Source of the DNA: Robertmurraya_A mangrovi
GTDB lineage: Bacteria; Bacillota; Bacilli; Bacillales; Cytobacillaceae
Assembly (NCBI RefSeq): GCF_034427655.1
Contig: NZ_JAXOFX010000001.1
Coordinates: 248,001-312,000, forward strand
Direction of reading: 5' to 3'
DNA: 64,000 nucleotides
This document shows positions 1 through 8,120 of this stretch, piece by piece. Below the pieces are notes generated by a model. It saw only the letters and a program-made list of their open reading frames with translations. It did no database searches and was not told where the DNA came from. Position 1 is the stretch's first letter. Every line of letters starts with the position of its first letter. The position numbers and the translations under genes were made by a program.

Positions 1-240
1 AAATTTAGAGATTGTGGATTGATGTTATATACGGAAGACCAACCGGTTCAATCAGGCGGAAGTGGGGCAGGATGTTCAGCCACTGTTTTATATGGACATC
101 TTGTTAAACAAATGAGACAAGGGGTATATAAAAGAATCCTCGTTGTTGCAACGGGCGCCTTATTATCACCATTAACCTTTCAGCAAGGTGAAAGCATTCC
201 ATGCATTGCTCATGCGGTTTCAATCGAAATGAGTTCATAA
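1..240 (+). CDS. spoVAD: Stage V sporulation protein AD, C-terminal fragment
   Basis: The window begins inside this gene; reading frame 1 is open from base 1 to a TAA at 238-240, giving about 79 C-terminal residues. The segment GGSGAGCSA followed by a conserved VVATGALLSP stretch is typical of the thiolase-like fold of SpoVAD, the soluble dipicolinic-acid-binding subunit of the SpoVA channel that loads Ca-DPA into the forespore. The next gene, 14 bases downstream with its own ribosome binding site, is spoVAE, matching the usual spoVAC-AD-AE order. Expected to be transcribed by forespore SigG from a promoter outside the window. Identification is from family motifs and context; the N-terminus is not visible. 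Confidence 0.93.
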   Translation, partial: KFRDCGLMLYTEDQPVQSGGSGAGCSATVLYGHLVKQMRQGVYKRILVVATGALLSPLTFQQGESIPCIAHAVSIEMSS

Positions 241-254
241 GGGAGGAAATAAGA

Positions 255-611
255 ATGTTACCAATGTTTTTTTGGGCCTTCGTGGTTGGAGGGACTATTT
301 GTGTCATTGGACAGTTACTATTCGATGTGGCTAAATTAACTCCCGCTCATACATTAAGTCTTTTAGTTGTCATTGGTGCTATTTTAGATGGGCTAGGGTT
401 ATATGAACCTCTAGCCGATTTTGCAGGAGCGGGAGCAACGGTACCTATTACGAACTTTGGAAATACACTCGTTCATGGTGCTTTACAAGAAGCAGAGCAA
501 CACGGAATTATTGGAGTTTTAACAGGAATGTTTGAAATAACCAGTTCAGGGATCTCAGCTGCCATTGTATTCGGTTTTATTGGTGCATTAATATTTAAAC
601 CAAAAGGATAA
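255..611 (+). CDS. spoVAE: Stage V sporulation protein AE (SpoVAEb type)
   Basis: A 118-residue, very hydrophobic protein with about four membrane segments. Its family is the SpoVAEb membrane subunit, which with SpoVAC and SpoVAD forms the channel for dipicolinic acid entry and release in spores. Conserved GLYEPLADFAGAGATVP and PITNFGNTL stretches near residues 48-68 and the C-terminal GALIFKPKG are characteristic. The ATG at 255 follows GGGAGGAAATAAGA, a clear ribosome binding site; an upstream in-frame ATG at 201 lies inside spoVAD and has none. It is the last gene of the spoVA operon here, since the following gene has its own promoter-like region. Confidence 0.95.
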   Translation: MLPMFFWAFVVGGTICVIGQLLFDVAKLTPAHTLSLLVVIGAILDGLGLYEPLADFAGAGATVPITNFGNTLVHGALQEAEQHGIIGVLTGMFEITSSGISAAIVFGFIGALIFKPKG

Positions 612-644
612 TTAATTTTTGTCCTATTTTAGGACAGTGCCTAT

Positions 645-672
645 ACAAGCTTTTGTCCCCTTACATAGATTA
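645..672 (+). promoter_or_regulatory. Possible SigK-type promoter for yjcZ
   Basis: CATAGATTA at 664-672 matches the mother-cell SigK -10 consensus CATANNNTA, and AC at 645-646 lies 17 bases upstream, close to the usual AC-N16/17 spacing. It sits 34 bases before the ATG of a YjcZ-type sporulation microprotein. This is pattern matching only; such short motifs occur by chance. Confidence 0.35.
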
Positions 673-705
673 TATTGAGTCTAATGTAAAAGTGAGGTGA
701 CATAC

Positions 706-840
706 ATGGGCTACGGATATGGCGGATACGGCTACGGCGGTGTTGGTGGTGCTGGTTACGGCGGTTCAACTTTTGTGTTAATCGTTGTACTATTCATCTT
801 ATTAATCATCGTTGGTGCAAGCTTTTACAAAACTTGCTAG
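706..840 (+). CDS. yjcZ: YjcZ-family sporulation microprotein
   Basis: A 44-residue ORF: a glycine/tyrosine-rich N-terminal half (GYGYGGYGYGG pattern) followed by a hydrophobic stretch, FVLIVVLFILLIIVGASF, that forms one membrane helix, ending in KTC. This architecture is the YjcZ family, abundant small spore or forespore-membrane proteins in Bacillaceae whose molecular role is not known. AGTGAGGTGACATAC supplies a ribosome binding site before ATG 706. In Bacillus subtilis yjcZ also precedes spoVIF, so position supports the call. A strong hairpin terminator follows directly. No ordinary ORF finder cutoff of 60 residues would catch it. Confidence 0.9.
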   Translation: MGYGYGGYGYGGVGGAGYGGSTFVLIVVLFILLIIVGASFYKTC

Positions 841-854
841 TACCACAGAATAGA

Positions 855-895
855 TAAACACCATTCTTGATTAAGAGTGGTGTTTATCTTTTTTT
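855..895 (+). terminator. Intrinsic terminator after yjcZ
   Basis: AAACACCATTCTT, a four-base loop, and AAGAGTGGTGTTT form a near-perfect 13-bp stem (856-885), followed by ATCTTTTTTT. Confidence 0.9.
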
Positions 896-938
896 AGCCA
901 TTATTGTAAAATAAGTTTTTTACAACATTTAAATCACT

Positions 939-1073
939 GAGTGGATTGTAGCGGAAGGCACTTGACTCCAGCAGGAAATAGAGGAAAGGTCGAGACCCCG
1001 CAGACCGGAACGGCGAGGAGGCTCGACTTCCTCCCTGCGGAAAGCAAGTGCCTGGAGCGGAAAGGAACGGGCA
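939..1073 (+). repeat. Structured intergenic palindromic repeat
   Basis: A GC-rich island in an AT-rich intergenic gap. Nested inverted segments are visible: GCGGAAGGCACTTG (951-964) against CAAGTGCC (1045-1052), GTCGAG (989-994) against CTCGAC (1022-1027), and CCCCGCAG against CTGCGG. The GCGGAAGGCACTTGACTCC and AAGCAAGTGCCTGGAGCGG ends are of the kind that recurs between genes in many Bacillaceae chromosomes. The rest of the gap (896-1185) holds no recognisable gene. Confidence 0.6.
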
Positions 1074-1205
1074 ACATATATATAAATCTTTTATAGAGAT
1101 AAAATCTTAACAAAGTTAATAAATACGCCTTGTCCAAATAAATCACATTTTTCTCCTTGCTTCATAAGATAACAGTAGTTCGAAAAGGAGGCGTGGTTTT
1201 ACAAT

Positions 1206-1460
1206 ATGGATAATCATTTATTTAAGAATATTGAAAAGAAAACGGGCGTTAATATGAAGGATATTTTTGACTTAGCTAATTCTTTGCAAAGTGCAAATTT
1301 CAAAGATGAAAATACGGTTCGAAACGTAATAAAAAGAGTTTCACAAATTGCTAACAAACCAGTTCCAAAAGACATGGAAGACAAAATTGTAAAAAGCATT
1401 GTTGCAGATGGAAAGCAATTGGACTTTAACACAATTGCAAAAATGATTAATAAAAAATAA
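1206..1460 (+). CDS. spoVIF: Stage VI sporulation protein F
   Basis: An 84-residue protein with the N-terminal pattern NIEKKTGVNMKDIF and the core LANSLQSANFKDE and IANKPVPKDMEDKIV, characteristic of SpoVIF (YjcC). In Bacillus subtilis SpoVIF is a mother-cell protein needed for correct late coat assembly and GerE-dependent gene expression. AAAAGGAGGCGTGGTTTTACAAT gives a strong ribosome binding site before ATG 1206. Its position between yjcZ and the convergent yjcD helicase repeats the Bacillus subtilis order. Length fits the family (about 85-90 residues). Confidence 0.93.
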   Translation: MDNHLFKNIEKKTGVNMKDIFDLANSLQSANFKDENTVRNVIKRVSQIANKPVPKDMEDKIVKSIVADGKQLDFNTIAKMINKK

Positions 1461-1553
1461 TAGTTAATCATTATATGCTCTTTTCAACAATAGAATCGGA
1501 AAGAGCAAATTACTTACTTGGATGGTAAAAAAAATCGCCAGCTATAAACAAAG

Positions 1554-1591
1554 GAAGAAGCTTACCTTGTCGAGGAAAGCTTCTTCTTTTT
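1554..1591. terminator. Terminator between convergent spoVIF and yjcD
   Basis: GAAGAAGCTT (1554-1563) and AAGCTTCTTC (1577-1586) form a perfect 10-bp stem, followed by TTTTT on the plus strand. It ends just before the yjcD stop codon at 1597, so it can serve spoVIF and perhaps both genes. Confidence 0.85.
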
Positions 1592-1596
1592 AATCA

Positions 1597-3879
1597 CTAT
1601 TTTTTTACTGGTTGAAGGAATCTTGACATGTAGGCTTTTTTGCCTCGGCGTTTTTCTGGTACAGAGATGTAGAGCTGCTCCATTGCCCGAGTGACAGCCA
1701 CGTATAAAAGACGTCTTTCTTCTTCTAGTGGCGCTTCGTCTCCATTTCGGTATGACTCAAGAGCATAGTCATGAGGAAGGCTGCCATCAACAGCTCCAAC
1801 AATATAGACAATTTTATACTCCAGCCCTTTGGCTCGATGGATGGTACTTAAAGTAATGGCATGTTCTCTTTGCTTGCTTAAATTTTTTATTTCTTTATTC
1901 ATTGCCGTCATATGTGCAACGTGATCTAAGAAATCATCGATGGATTGAAAGCTTCTTGCTGCTACCTTTAAATCACGGATGTCATCTGACCCTCGTTCTA
2001 ATTTATTTCCTTCGTTTCCACGTTTCTTTATAAAGTCACCGTATCCAAGCTCTTTTTCTATGACCTCAATGGCTGACATAGGAGATAGCTTGGAAAGTGA
2101 TCGTACAACCGAAACGAGCTTTTTTAATTTTCTCTCTTGAAAAGCGTAACCAGTCTTTACCTCTGTTAGACATTCTAATAGGGAACAGTCTTTTAGAATG
2201 CTATTTCCTTTAATTTCAGTTAATACACTTTGTTTAACAAATAATGAAGGCAGAATATCTTTAATGGCATTTTGATCATCTTCATTAAAACTTAATCGTA
2301 AAAAAGCTAGCATTCCTTTTACGATATATCGCTCATAAAAAGGTTCAACATCTTGGTCAATCCTGAAAGGAAGGCTGGAGTTGGCTAGCCTTTCAAAAAT
2401 GGCTCGGCTTCCTGTATTTGTTCGGAAGAGAATGGCAAAATCATTGGGCTCATATCCAGCTTCTATTTTTTCTTGGATATCCTGAATAACCATCGTAGCT
2501 TCTTCTTCTTCATCATAAGGAAAGAATAAAGTAGGAAGGCGGTCATTCAAGAATTGAGCATTCATTTTTTTGGGACGACGTTCTTTATTTTTATCAATAA
2601 TACGATTAGCAGTGGAGACAATTTCATGACTTGAACGATAATTCTCATTTAAGATCACTAACTTGCCATCTGGAAAATCATTTTCAAATTGAAGTAAATA
2701 CTTCGGATCACTGCCACGAAAGGCATAAATGGATTGGTCATCATCACCTACTGCGCAAAGATTCTTCGATTGATTTGAAAGCATCCTCACTAATTCATAC
2801 TGCACCTTATTAATATCTTGAAATTCATCAATAAGAAAATATTGAAAGCGATTTTGATAGGTTTCTAGGAGCTTCGGATTCTCTATAAATAAGTGATAAC
2901 AACCTAACAGCATATCATCAAAGTCAAACAACTGTTGCTGTGTCTTTAATTTCTCATAATGCTGATAAAGAAAGACTACTTTTTCTTCCCAGTCAGATTC
3001 AGGTTTTACTTCATGTGGAAGAGTTAAGGAGTTTTTCCAGTAACCGATTTGCTGTAACGCTAGATCGTAAGCAAATTCCTTTTCATCTAAATTAAGTTCT
3101 TTTCCGCCATCTTTAATGATTTGTTCTTTTTGCCACTCTTTCTTTAAGAGTTTATTAGATGACCACTGATCAGGGGAATGAAAAGAAAGGATGCGATAGA
3201 AAATACTATGAAACGTCCCTGTTAGTAATTGATGAATTTGTCTGTTGTTCATTAGCGGATAGTTTGAAAGTCGTGATTTCATTTCTGAGGCTGCTTTTGC
3301 TGTAAACGTTACAAGCATCATTGTACGCGGGTCAATTTGTTTTTCGTTTAGCATATATGCCGTCCTTGTGGTTAATACACGAGTTTTCCCACTTCCCGCA
3401 CCAGCAACAATTAAAAGTGCGCCGTCTACATGAGTAACAGCCTTTAACTGATTGTTATCAAGATGTACTCCTTGCTCTAAAAGAAGTTGAAGGTATGGTT
3501 CTTGTCGGTTTACAAGATTAGTAGTTTTCTGTTCAAAGGTTTGAACGGATTTTACTTGTCTAGCTTCTTTAAACACATTCGGTACCTCAGTCGAACTGAT
3601 TGATCTTGAAACAGGAATTTTAAATCCGTTTCTTTCAACATATTCAGTCTTTTCTGTTGTTTGGTTACTAGTATGTATAGGATCCTGGCAGGGAGCATTT
3701 TTCGTAATGATGTGATAAAAATAAGGTTTTTTTTCAATACCTAAATATAAACGAACTTGTTCTCCACATACTGGACACTTAAGTTTACCCTTTTTTCCTT
3801 CATCAAATATGGTTTGAAAGGATTCCCTATTCAGTTCGTCAAGTTTGATTAATGAAGGTCCATGATTGGCTGTGTTCAT
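1597..3879 (-). CDS. yjcD: UvrD/PcrA-like SF1A DNA helicase with CoiA-like zinc-ribbon N-terminus
   Basis: A 760-residue superfamily-1A helicase, homologue of YjcD. Residues 34-64 hold CPVC followed by a FYHI segment and a later Cys, resembling the zinc-ribbon of CoiA-like proteins and absent from PcrA/UvrD. Helicase motifs follow in order: Q-motif-like NNQLKAV near 142, Walker A AGAGSGKT near 159-166, motif II LIDEFQDINKVQYE, motif III GDDDQSIYAFRG, motif IV LNENYRSS, and motif VI YVAVTRA near the end. Motifs are intact, so an active 3'-5' ATP-dependent DNA translocase is expected. The gene is on the minus strand, convergent with spoVIF, and followed there by a shared terminator. Its in vivo role is not established; DNA repair or sporulation-linked DNA processing are guesses. 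Confidence 0.92.
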   Translation of the reverse strand: MNTANHGPSLIKLDELNRESFQTIFDEGKKGKLKCPVCGEQVRLYLGIEKKPYFYHIITKNAPCQDPIHTSNQTTEKTEYVERNGFKIPVSRSISSTEVPNVFKEARQVKSVQTFEQKTTNLVNRQEPYLQLLLEQGVHLDNNQLKAVTHVDGALLIVAGAGSGKTRVLTTRTAYMLNEKQIDPRTMMLVTFTAKAASEMKSRLSNYPLMNNRQIHQLLTGTFHSIFYRILSFHSPDQWSSNKLLKKEWQKEQIIKDGGKELNLDEKEFAYDLALQQIGYWKNSLTLPHEVKPESDWEEKVVFLYQHYEKLKTQQQLFDFDDMLLGCYHLFIENPKLLETYQNRFQYFLIDEFQDINKVQYELVRMLSNQSKNLCAVGDDDQSIYAFRGSDPKYLLQFENDFPDGKLVILNENYRSSHEIVSTANRIIDKNKERRPKKMNAQFLNDRLPTLFFPYDEEEEATMVIQDIQEKIEAGYEPNDFAILFRTNTGSRAIFERLANSSLPFRIDQDVEPFYERYIVKGMLAFLRLSFNEDDQNAIKDILPSLFVKQSVLTEIKGNSILKDCSLLECLTEVKTGYAFQERKLKKLVSVVRSLSKLSPMSAIEVIEKELGYGDFIKKRGNEGNKLERGSDDIRDLKVAARSFQSIDDFLDHVAHMTAMNKEIKNLSKQREHAITLSTIHRAKGLEYKIVYIVGAVDGSLPHDYALESYRNGDEAPLEEERRLLYVAVTRAMEQLYISVPEKRRGKKAYMSRFLQPVKK

Positions 3880-4069
3880 TTTTTAACCCCTTAGAAGAAA
3901 AGTTCTATATGATTCAAAAATACTATATGTAAATATGAATTAATTACTATTAATTAAGAAATCACTATTTTATTGCTAGTTCTAGAGATGTGTTTTGCGA
4001 ATATACATAAAAAATAAGACAAACCTTATCATATCAAAACGTATACATATTCTAAAGGGATAATTAGAA

Positions 4070-4405
4070 ATGTTTCATTTTTCCAAAAGGGTAAAAATAT
4101 ATATAACTAATATTAAAGAATTGAAAGAAGGTGAAGAGTTGGGGTATATTGCACCGGTAAACCACTATCAATATAGTCAGTACGCTGAGAGAGATTTAAG
4201 AAAGCCTCATGATCCTTTTCATTTTGTACCAATAAATAAGATTAAGCCTTTAAAGAACCAAGAATTTCAACCATTTACAAAAGAGGAAGCCGTTAGAAAA
4301 CCTCACAACAAATCTAAATCTTTACAGAAGAATAGAAGATTTGACATAGAAAAGGCTTATAGTGAAATAACAGGGAAGGGAAAGTATTTTAGTGAAAGTG
4401 TATAA
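4070..4405 (+). CDS. Small basic protein of unknown function
   Basis: A 111-residue ORF, highly charged and lysine-rich, with no signal peptide or membrane segment. The central stretch APVNHYQYSQYAERD followed by PHDPFHFVPINKI looks like a conserved short motif, and the C-terminal third is basic and probably disordered. I do not recognise a named family. The ribosome binding site is modest (AAAGGG about 12 bases before ATG 4070). It lies alone on the plus strand, between yjcD and a DUF421 gene whose stop codon is only two bases away on the opposite strand. Confidence 0.6.
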   Translation: MFHFSKRVKIYITNIKELKEGEELGYIAPVNHYQYSQYAERDLRKPHDPFHFVPINKIKPLKNQEFQPFTKEEAVRKPHNKSKSLQKNRRFDIEKAYSEITGKGKYFSESV

Positions 4406-4407
4406 GG

Positions 4408-5094
4408 TTAGCTTCCACTTTCATACTTTTGAACGTACAAATCTTCCCCTTCTTTCCATTCAGCATAAAGGACATCTTTTATTCCATGTGCCCCAGTAAT
4501 TCTCACTTCCGTCTCTAGTCTTTTCGCATCCCAGTTAACAATCCTAAGATTGTCATGTTCAATTTCTCCGTCTAGTATTAAAGCTAAAGGTAAAGTTTGC
4601 GGTTGTGTAGGCAAATTTAAATCTGTTGGTGTAACAGCAGAATATTGTGATTTCTTTATCACGCTCAAAGAACCATTTGCTTCTAGAATCGCATATTCAC
4701 ATTCACGTATTGAAAATATATCTTTCCCTCTGAGCAATTGCTGTAACTGATTTAAATCCAGTCTACATTTTTTTAATAAGTTATAATCAATCTTTCCTTT
4801 ATAGATAATAATGGAGGGGGTACCTTCGAGAACGCTTCTGTATTTTCTAGACTTCTGGGTAGCCACTTCGGTCGTGTATATTAACAATCCCCATGCTGTA
4901 ACTGCAAAAATAATTTTAGAAATTCCAATGTTTTCGTCGTATAATGCATTTCCTACTAGTTCGCCAAGAACGAGTGCAGAGATAAAATCGAATGGTGTTA
5001 ATTGAGTAATTTGTGTTTTTCCTAACAACTTGGTTAAGAGAAATAAAGCGAAATAACCAACCACCAATTCTACAATTATACGGACAAACTCCAT
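4408..5094 (-). CDS. DUF421 membrane protein (YetF/YrbG-like)
   Basis: A 228-residue protein with three N-terminal membrane helices (roughly residues 3-80) and a soluble C-terminal DUF421 domain carrying the LLGKTQITQLTPFDF segment typical of the family. YetF-type proteins are found in spore inner membranes and elsewhere in Bacilli; their molecular function is not settled. I prefer ATG 5094, with AAGGGGTTTTGGAG just upstream, over the TTG at 5100. The gene is monocistronic and tail-to-tail with the small basic ORF at 4070. Confidence 0.88.
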   Translation of the reverse strand: MEFVRIIVELVVGYFALFLLTKLLGKTQITQLTPFDFISALVLGELVGNALYDENIGISKIIFAVTAWGLLIYTTEVATQKSRKYRSVLEGTPSIIIYKGKIDYNLLKKCRLDLNQLQQLLRGKDIFSIRECEYAILEANGSLSVIKKSQYSAVTPTDLNLPTQPQTLPLALILDGEIEHDNLRIVNWDAKRLETEVRITGAHGIKDVLYAEWKEGEDLYVQKYESGS

Positions 5095-5180
5095 CTCCAA
5101 AACCCCTTTAATTTTTTCTTATGTATAGACCCAATTAGTTGTTATTTTTGGCAAAAACTTAAGATATTATTGGAGAAATT

Positions 5181-5212
5181 AAAAACTCTTGCCTAAATAG
5201 ACAAGAGTTTTT
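5181..5212. terminator. Bidirectional terminator downstream of yjcF
   Basis: AAAAACTCTTG (5181-5191) pairs with CAAGAGTTTTT (5202-5212), with a 10-base loop. The A-run and T-run make it functional in both directions; it lies downstream of yjcF on the minus strand. Confidence 0.8.
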
Positions 5213-5252
5213 CTAAGTAAGTAAATCGATTATTTGAGGAGAGACTCCATGA

Positions 5253-5675
5253 TTATAGATTTTTTTTCATTGTTCTATGTGGAATGCCTGCATCCAGAAA
5301 TTCCTCTGATACAACTTCGTAACCTAAGCCACTATAAAACGGGATGGCGTGTGTTTGAGCGTTAAGCTTTAAAGAGGAAATTCCTTTGGCCTTAGCAAAA
5401 TCTTCAATCGTATTCATGATAGCTTTACCGGAACCACTTTTTCTTTTATTAGATAGCACACAGATTCTCTCTACTTTTCCATATCCGTCAAGAACTCTAA
5501 ATCTTCCCGCACCAATAGGTTCATTATTATCATAAAGAACGAAATGGTCGGATTCAGATTCATGCTGATCAATTTCTTCTTCCATTGGTACTTGTTGTTC
5601 CTCAACAAATACAATTTTTCTAACAGTAAAAGCATCTTCTAGTTCTTGATCGTTTGTTACTTTTCTAACTTCCAT
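5253..5675 (-). CDS. yjcF: GNAT-family N-acetyltransferase (YjcF-like)
   Basis: A 140-residue single-domain GNAT protein. The N-terminal VRKIVFVEEQQVP segment, the motif-A region ICVLSNKRKSGSGKAIMN that binds the acetyl-CoA pyrophosphate, and the C-terminal LNAQTHAIPFYSGLGYE are diagnostic of the ElaA/YjcF branch. Substrate unknown. It starts at ATG 5675 after AAAGGAATAAGTAAC, seven bases past the yjcG stop, so yjcG and yjcF are probably co-transcribed. The gene pair occurs in the same order in Bacillus subtilis. Confidence 0.92.
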   Translation of the reverse strand: MEVRKVTNDQELEDAFTVRKIVFVEEQQVPMEEEIDQHESESDHFVLYDNNEPIGAGRFRVLDGYGKVERICVLSNKRKSGSGKAIMNTIEDFAKAKGISSLKLNAQTHAIPFYSGLGYEVVSEEFLDAGIPHRTMKKNL

Positions 5676-5681
5676 TGTTAC

Positions 5682-6194
5682 TTATTCCTTTCCAAAACGA
5701 AATGTTTCGTAGACAGTCCAAGAGCCGTTTTCTAATTGATATAAAAGGTGGAAGCGGTCAACAACCTCTTCGTGATTAACCATTTGCATTCGAATGGACC
5801 CATAAACATCTGAATGCTCATCATTAGAAAGTTTCTGTCCAACTGTAATATGAGGAACGAAGGAATACTCTGAAGTTTCTCCGATTTGTAAAGCATCAAT
5901 TGCCTCATGAATATCTTGTAATTCTTGAGTTGGCTCAACCTTTAAATAAATGACATTGTTTACTGGTTGAAATGAACTAAACTTAGGGACATTGATATGA
6001 AGTGGATTGAATCTTTTCGCAACTCCATGTAATTTCTCTGCAATCTCCTTAATTTGTTCCTCAGAAACGTCAAATGGTCCTTTTAACGTTAAATGCGGTG
6101 GAATTAAGGCATAATGTGGATCATATCGCTTTCGGTAAGAATTCGCTAAGTCTTGCAGTTTTTTTGATGGAAAAATAACAATTCCAAATTTCAT
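5682..6194 (-). CDS. yjcG: 2H phosphoesterase / 2'-5' RNA ligase-like protein YjcG
   Basis: A 170-residue protein of the 2H phosphoesterase superfamily. The two catalytic HxT motifs are present: HLTLKGPF near residue 34 and HITVGQKL near residue 120. These hydrolyse or ligate cyclic and 2',5'-phosphodiesters of RNA in relatives; the cellular substrate of YjcG is unknown. ATG 6194 is chosen because AATTGGAGGTATTGCT precedes it; an in-frame upstream start would add 15 residues without a ribosome binding site. First gene of the yjcG-yjcF pair. Confidence 0.92.
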   Translation of the reverse strand: MKFGIVIFPSKKLQDLANSYRKRYDPHYALIPPHLTLKGPFDVSEEQIKEIAEKLHGVAKRFNPLHINVPKFSSFQPVNNVIYLKVEPTQELQDIHEAIDALQIGETSEYSFVPHITVGQKLSNDEHSDVYGSIRMQMVNHEEVVDRFHLLYQLENGSWTVYETFRFGKE

Positions 6195-6423
6195 AGCAAT
6201 ACCTCCAATTACTATCATTTTTAACTCTAATAAGCCCATGTAAAAAGTTATTAAATATTATAACAAATTTTCAAAAAATATTATATTAATTATACTCTTA
6301 TATCATTTTAAAAAGCACGGGTTCTTATGACTAATTTGTAATTTTTTCCTAGTCCTTACTAGGCAAATCCCTTAGTAGTGTTATCTAACGTATCTATACG
6401 CATACACCAATATATTAATCACC

Positions 6424-7146
6424 CTAGAACATTTGCTTAAGAGCACGTTTTAAATCTGGTTGCCAATATGTCCAAGTATGATTTCCATCGAACTCTTCAT
6501 AGAAATATGGAAACCCTTTATCTTTAAAAATTTTGGATAACTCACGATTTGGTGTTAAGAAATCCTTGTTCTGATCAGTAGAAGTTTTAACTTCTGTTTC
6601 TTCCTTCCCGATTACGTGGTAAACAGAAACGAGGTGAGGTTGATTAAACTTAGTTATATTAGATATCACGTTTTCATTTACGTATGGTGATTGAAGAATC
6701 ACTTTACCAAATGTATGTGGATATTCAAGTGCTGTCATTAATGAGACGGTTGCAGCAAGTGAGTCACCGATTAAGGCTCTGCCCATTCCCATTTGGTAGG
6801 TCGGGAATTCCTGGTCCAAGAATGGAACGAGTTCATGAGCAAGGAAACGTATGTATGCTCCGTGTTGATCCCCTTTAGGATGATATTTACGGCGGCGATC
6901 TTCAATGTTTTTATAAGGCACACCTATAATAATGGTGTTCTCCATTTCTTTATTTTGTATTAGTTCATCTGCTAGACGTCCAATTCTTCCTAATTGGAAG
7001 TAATCGCGTCCATCTGAAGCTATCAATAAAGAGTATTTATATAAAGGTGAAAAATTAGCAGGAAGGTAAACGAGTATTTGAATATCCTCTTGTAATTCCT
7101 TACTATGAATGGTTAAATCTTTAATCGATCCCTTTGTGTATTCCAT
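6424..7146 (-). CDS. yjcH: Putative esterase, esterase-D family (YjcH-like)
   Basis: A 240-residue alpha/beta hydrolase. The nucleophile elbow is ALIGDSLAA (Ser about residue 127), preceded by the SDGRDYFQLG segment seen in enterochelin-esterase/esterase-D relatives, with a C-terminal catalytic GNHTW histidine. No signal peptide, so cytoplasmic. ATG 7146 follows CTGGAGGAATTAAAA; a longer open frame extends 40 codons upstream but lacks a binding site. In Bacillus subtilis yjcH is also next to yjcG. The substrate is not known. Confidence 0.9.
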   Translation of the reverse strand: MEYTKGSIKDLTIHSKELQEDIQILVYLPANFSPLYKYSLLIASDGRDYFQLGRIGRLADELIQNKEMENTIIIGVPYKNIEDRRRKYHPKGDQHGAYIRFLAHELVPFLDQEFPTYQMGMGRALIGDSLAATVSLMTALEYPHTFGKVILQSPYVNENVISNITKFNQPHLVSVYHVIGKEETEVKTSTDQNKDFLTPNRELSKIFKDKGFPYFYEEFDGNHTWTYWQPDLKRALKQMF

Positions 7147-7382
7147 TTTTAATTCCTCCAGAAAGGTTATAGAAAAATACCTAAAGTTGTATTCCAGTTT
7201 GTACTGGCTTTTAACACTTTTTAACAAGATTGTAACATATGTGTGGGAGAAATGCCTTTTTTCCATACTAAATACACCTTACTAATGAACTGTATGTTAT
7301 AATATGGTATTTACTGTGTTACATTTTAGCGGCCAAATTATATAGAAGAAAAACGGATTATTTAAGGGAGAGATATTTAGAG

Positions 7383-7916
7383 ATGAAACGTGTACATAGT
7401 CAACTAGTAACTGAAGCTGCGAAATCAGCATTAGTAGAACGAGGAGTATCTATAGAAGCAATCGCTGAGATTGTCTATGAAATGCAAATTCCATATAATA
7501 AAAATCTGACTTTATTTGATTGCATTGAGAGTGTAGAAAAGGTTCTACTCAAGAGAGAGCTTCAACACGCTATTTTAGTTGGGGTAGAATTAGACAAGCT
7601 TGCTGAACAAAAGAAATTATCAGAACCACTTCAATCCATTGTAGAATCAGATGAGGGACTATTTGGTGTAGACGAAACCATTGCATTTGGAGCAGCACTT
7701 GGTTACGGAAGTATTGCCGTTACTACATTCGGCCATTTAGATAAAAATAAGATTGGGATTATTAAGGATTTGGACACAAAACGAGGGGATAAGGTACATA
7801 CATTCCTGGACGATTTAGTAGGAGCAATAGCCGCAACCGCTGCTGCTAGGATTGCACACCGCATACGTGATATAGAAGAAGCGCAGGAAACAGAAGCGGA
7901 AGTAGTTAATAGTTAA
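7383..7916 (+). CDS. yutG: Phosphatidylglycerophosphatase A-family protein
   Basis: A 177-residue protein matching the PgpA-like family as found in Bacilli (YutG). The N-terminal half carries ERGVSIEAIAEIVYEMQ, and the core SEPLQSIVESDEGLFGVDE and KVHTFLDDLVGAIAATA are family hallmarks; the acidic FLDDLVGA is likely metal-binding. Unlike proteobacterial PgpA it has no clear multi-helix membrane anchor, so whether it dephosphorylates phosphatidylglycerophosphate is uncertain. The ribosome binding site is GGGAGAGATATTTAG before ATG 7383. Apparently monocistronic; its product might contribute to phospholipid head-group metabolism. Confidence 0.85.
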   Translation: MKRVHSQLVTEAAKSALVERGVSIEAIAEIVYEMQIPYNKNLTLFDCIESVEKVLLKRELQHAILVGVELDKLAEQKKLSEPLQSIVESDEGLFGVDETIAFGAALGYGSIAVTTFGHLDKNKIGIIKDLDTKRGDKVHTFLDDLVGAIAATAAARIAHRIRDIEEAQETEAEVVNS

Positions 7917-8048
7917 AATAGCATTTACATTATTAGCTGGGAAAAGGTGTTAGTCATACGGTAAATGCATAATTTATGTATAAAAGTCCCATCATTATAC
8001 ATATAGTAAGAGCTACTAAAGTAACTTTTTCATATAAAATCAGTAGAT

Positions 8049-8079
8049 TTGACAATTTACTAATATGTTGTGATAGAAT
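8049..8079 (+). promoter_or_regulatory. Probable SigA promoter of the TRAP operon
   Basis: A perfect TTGACA at 8049-8054 is followed by TAGAAT at 8074-8079. The 19-base spacer is longer than ideal. The start codon of the solute-binding protein is 42 bases downstream. Confidence 0.45.
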
Positions 8080-8120
8080 AAAATACGTAAGTCTGTAACT
8101 TTATAAAAGGGGGAATTGTC

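Noticed and set aside
934..1146. A 70-codon minus-strand protein over the palindromic repeat
   Set aside because: It lies across a structured intergenic repeat, lacks a ribosome binding site and has no protein-like features.
3893..3904. LexA box upstream of yjcD (GAAGAAAAGTTC)
   Set aside because: One half-site is mismatched and no promoter fits around it, so chance is likely.
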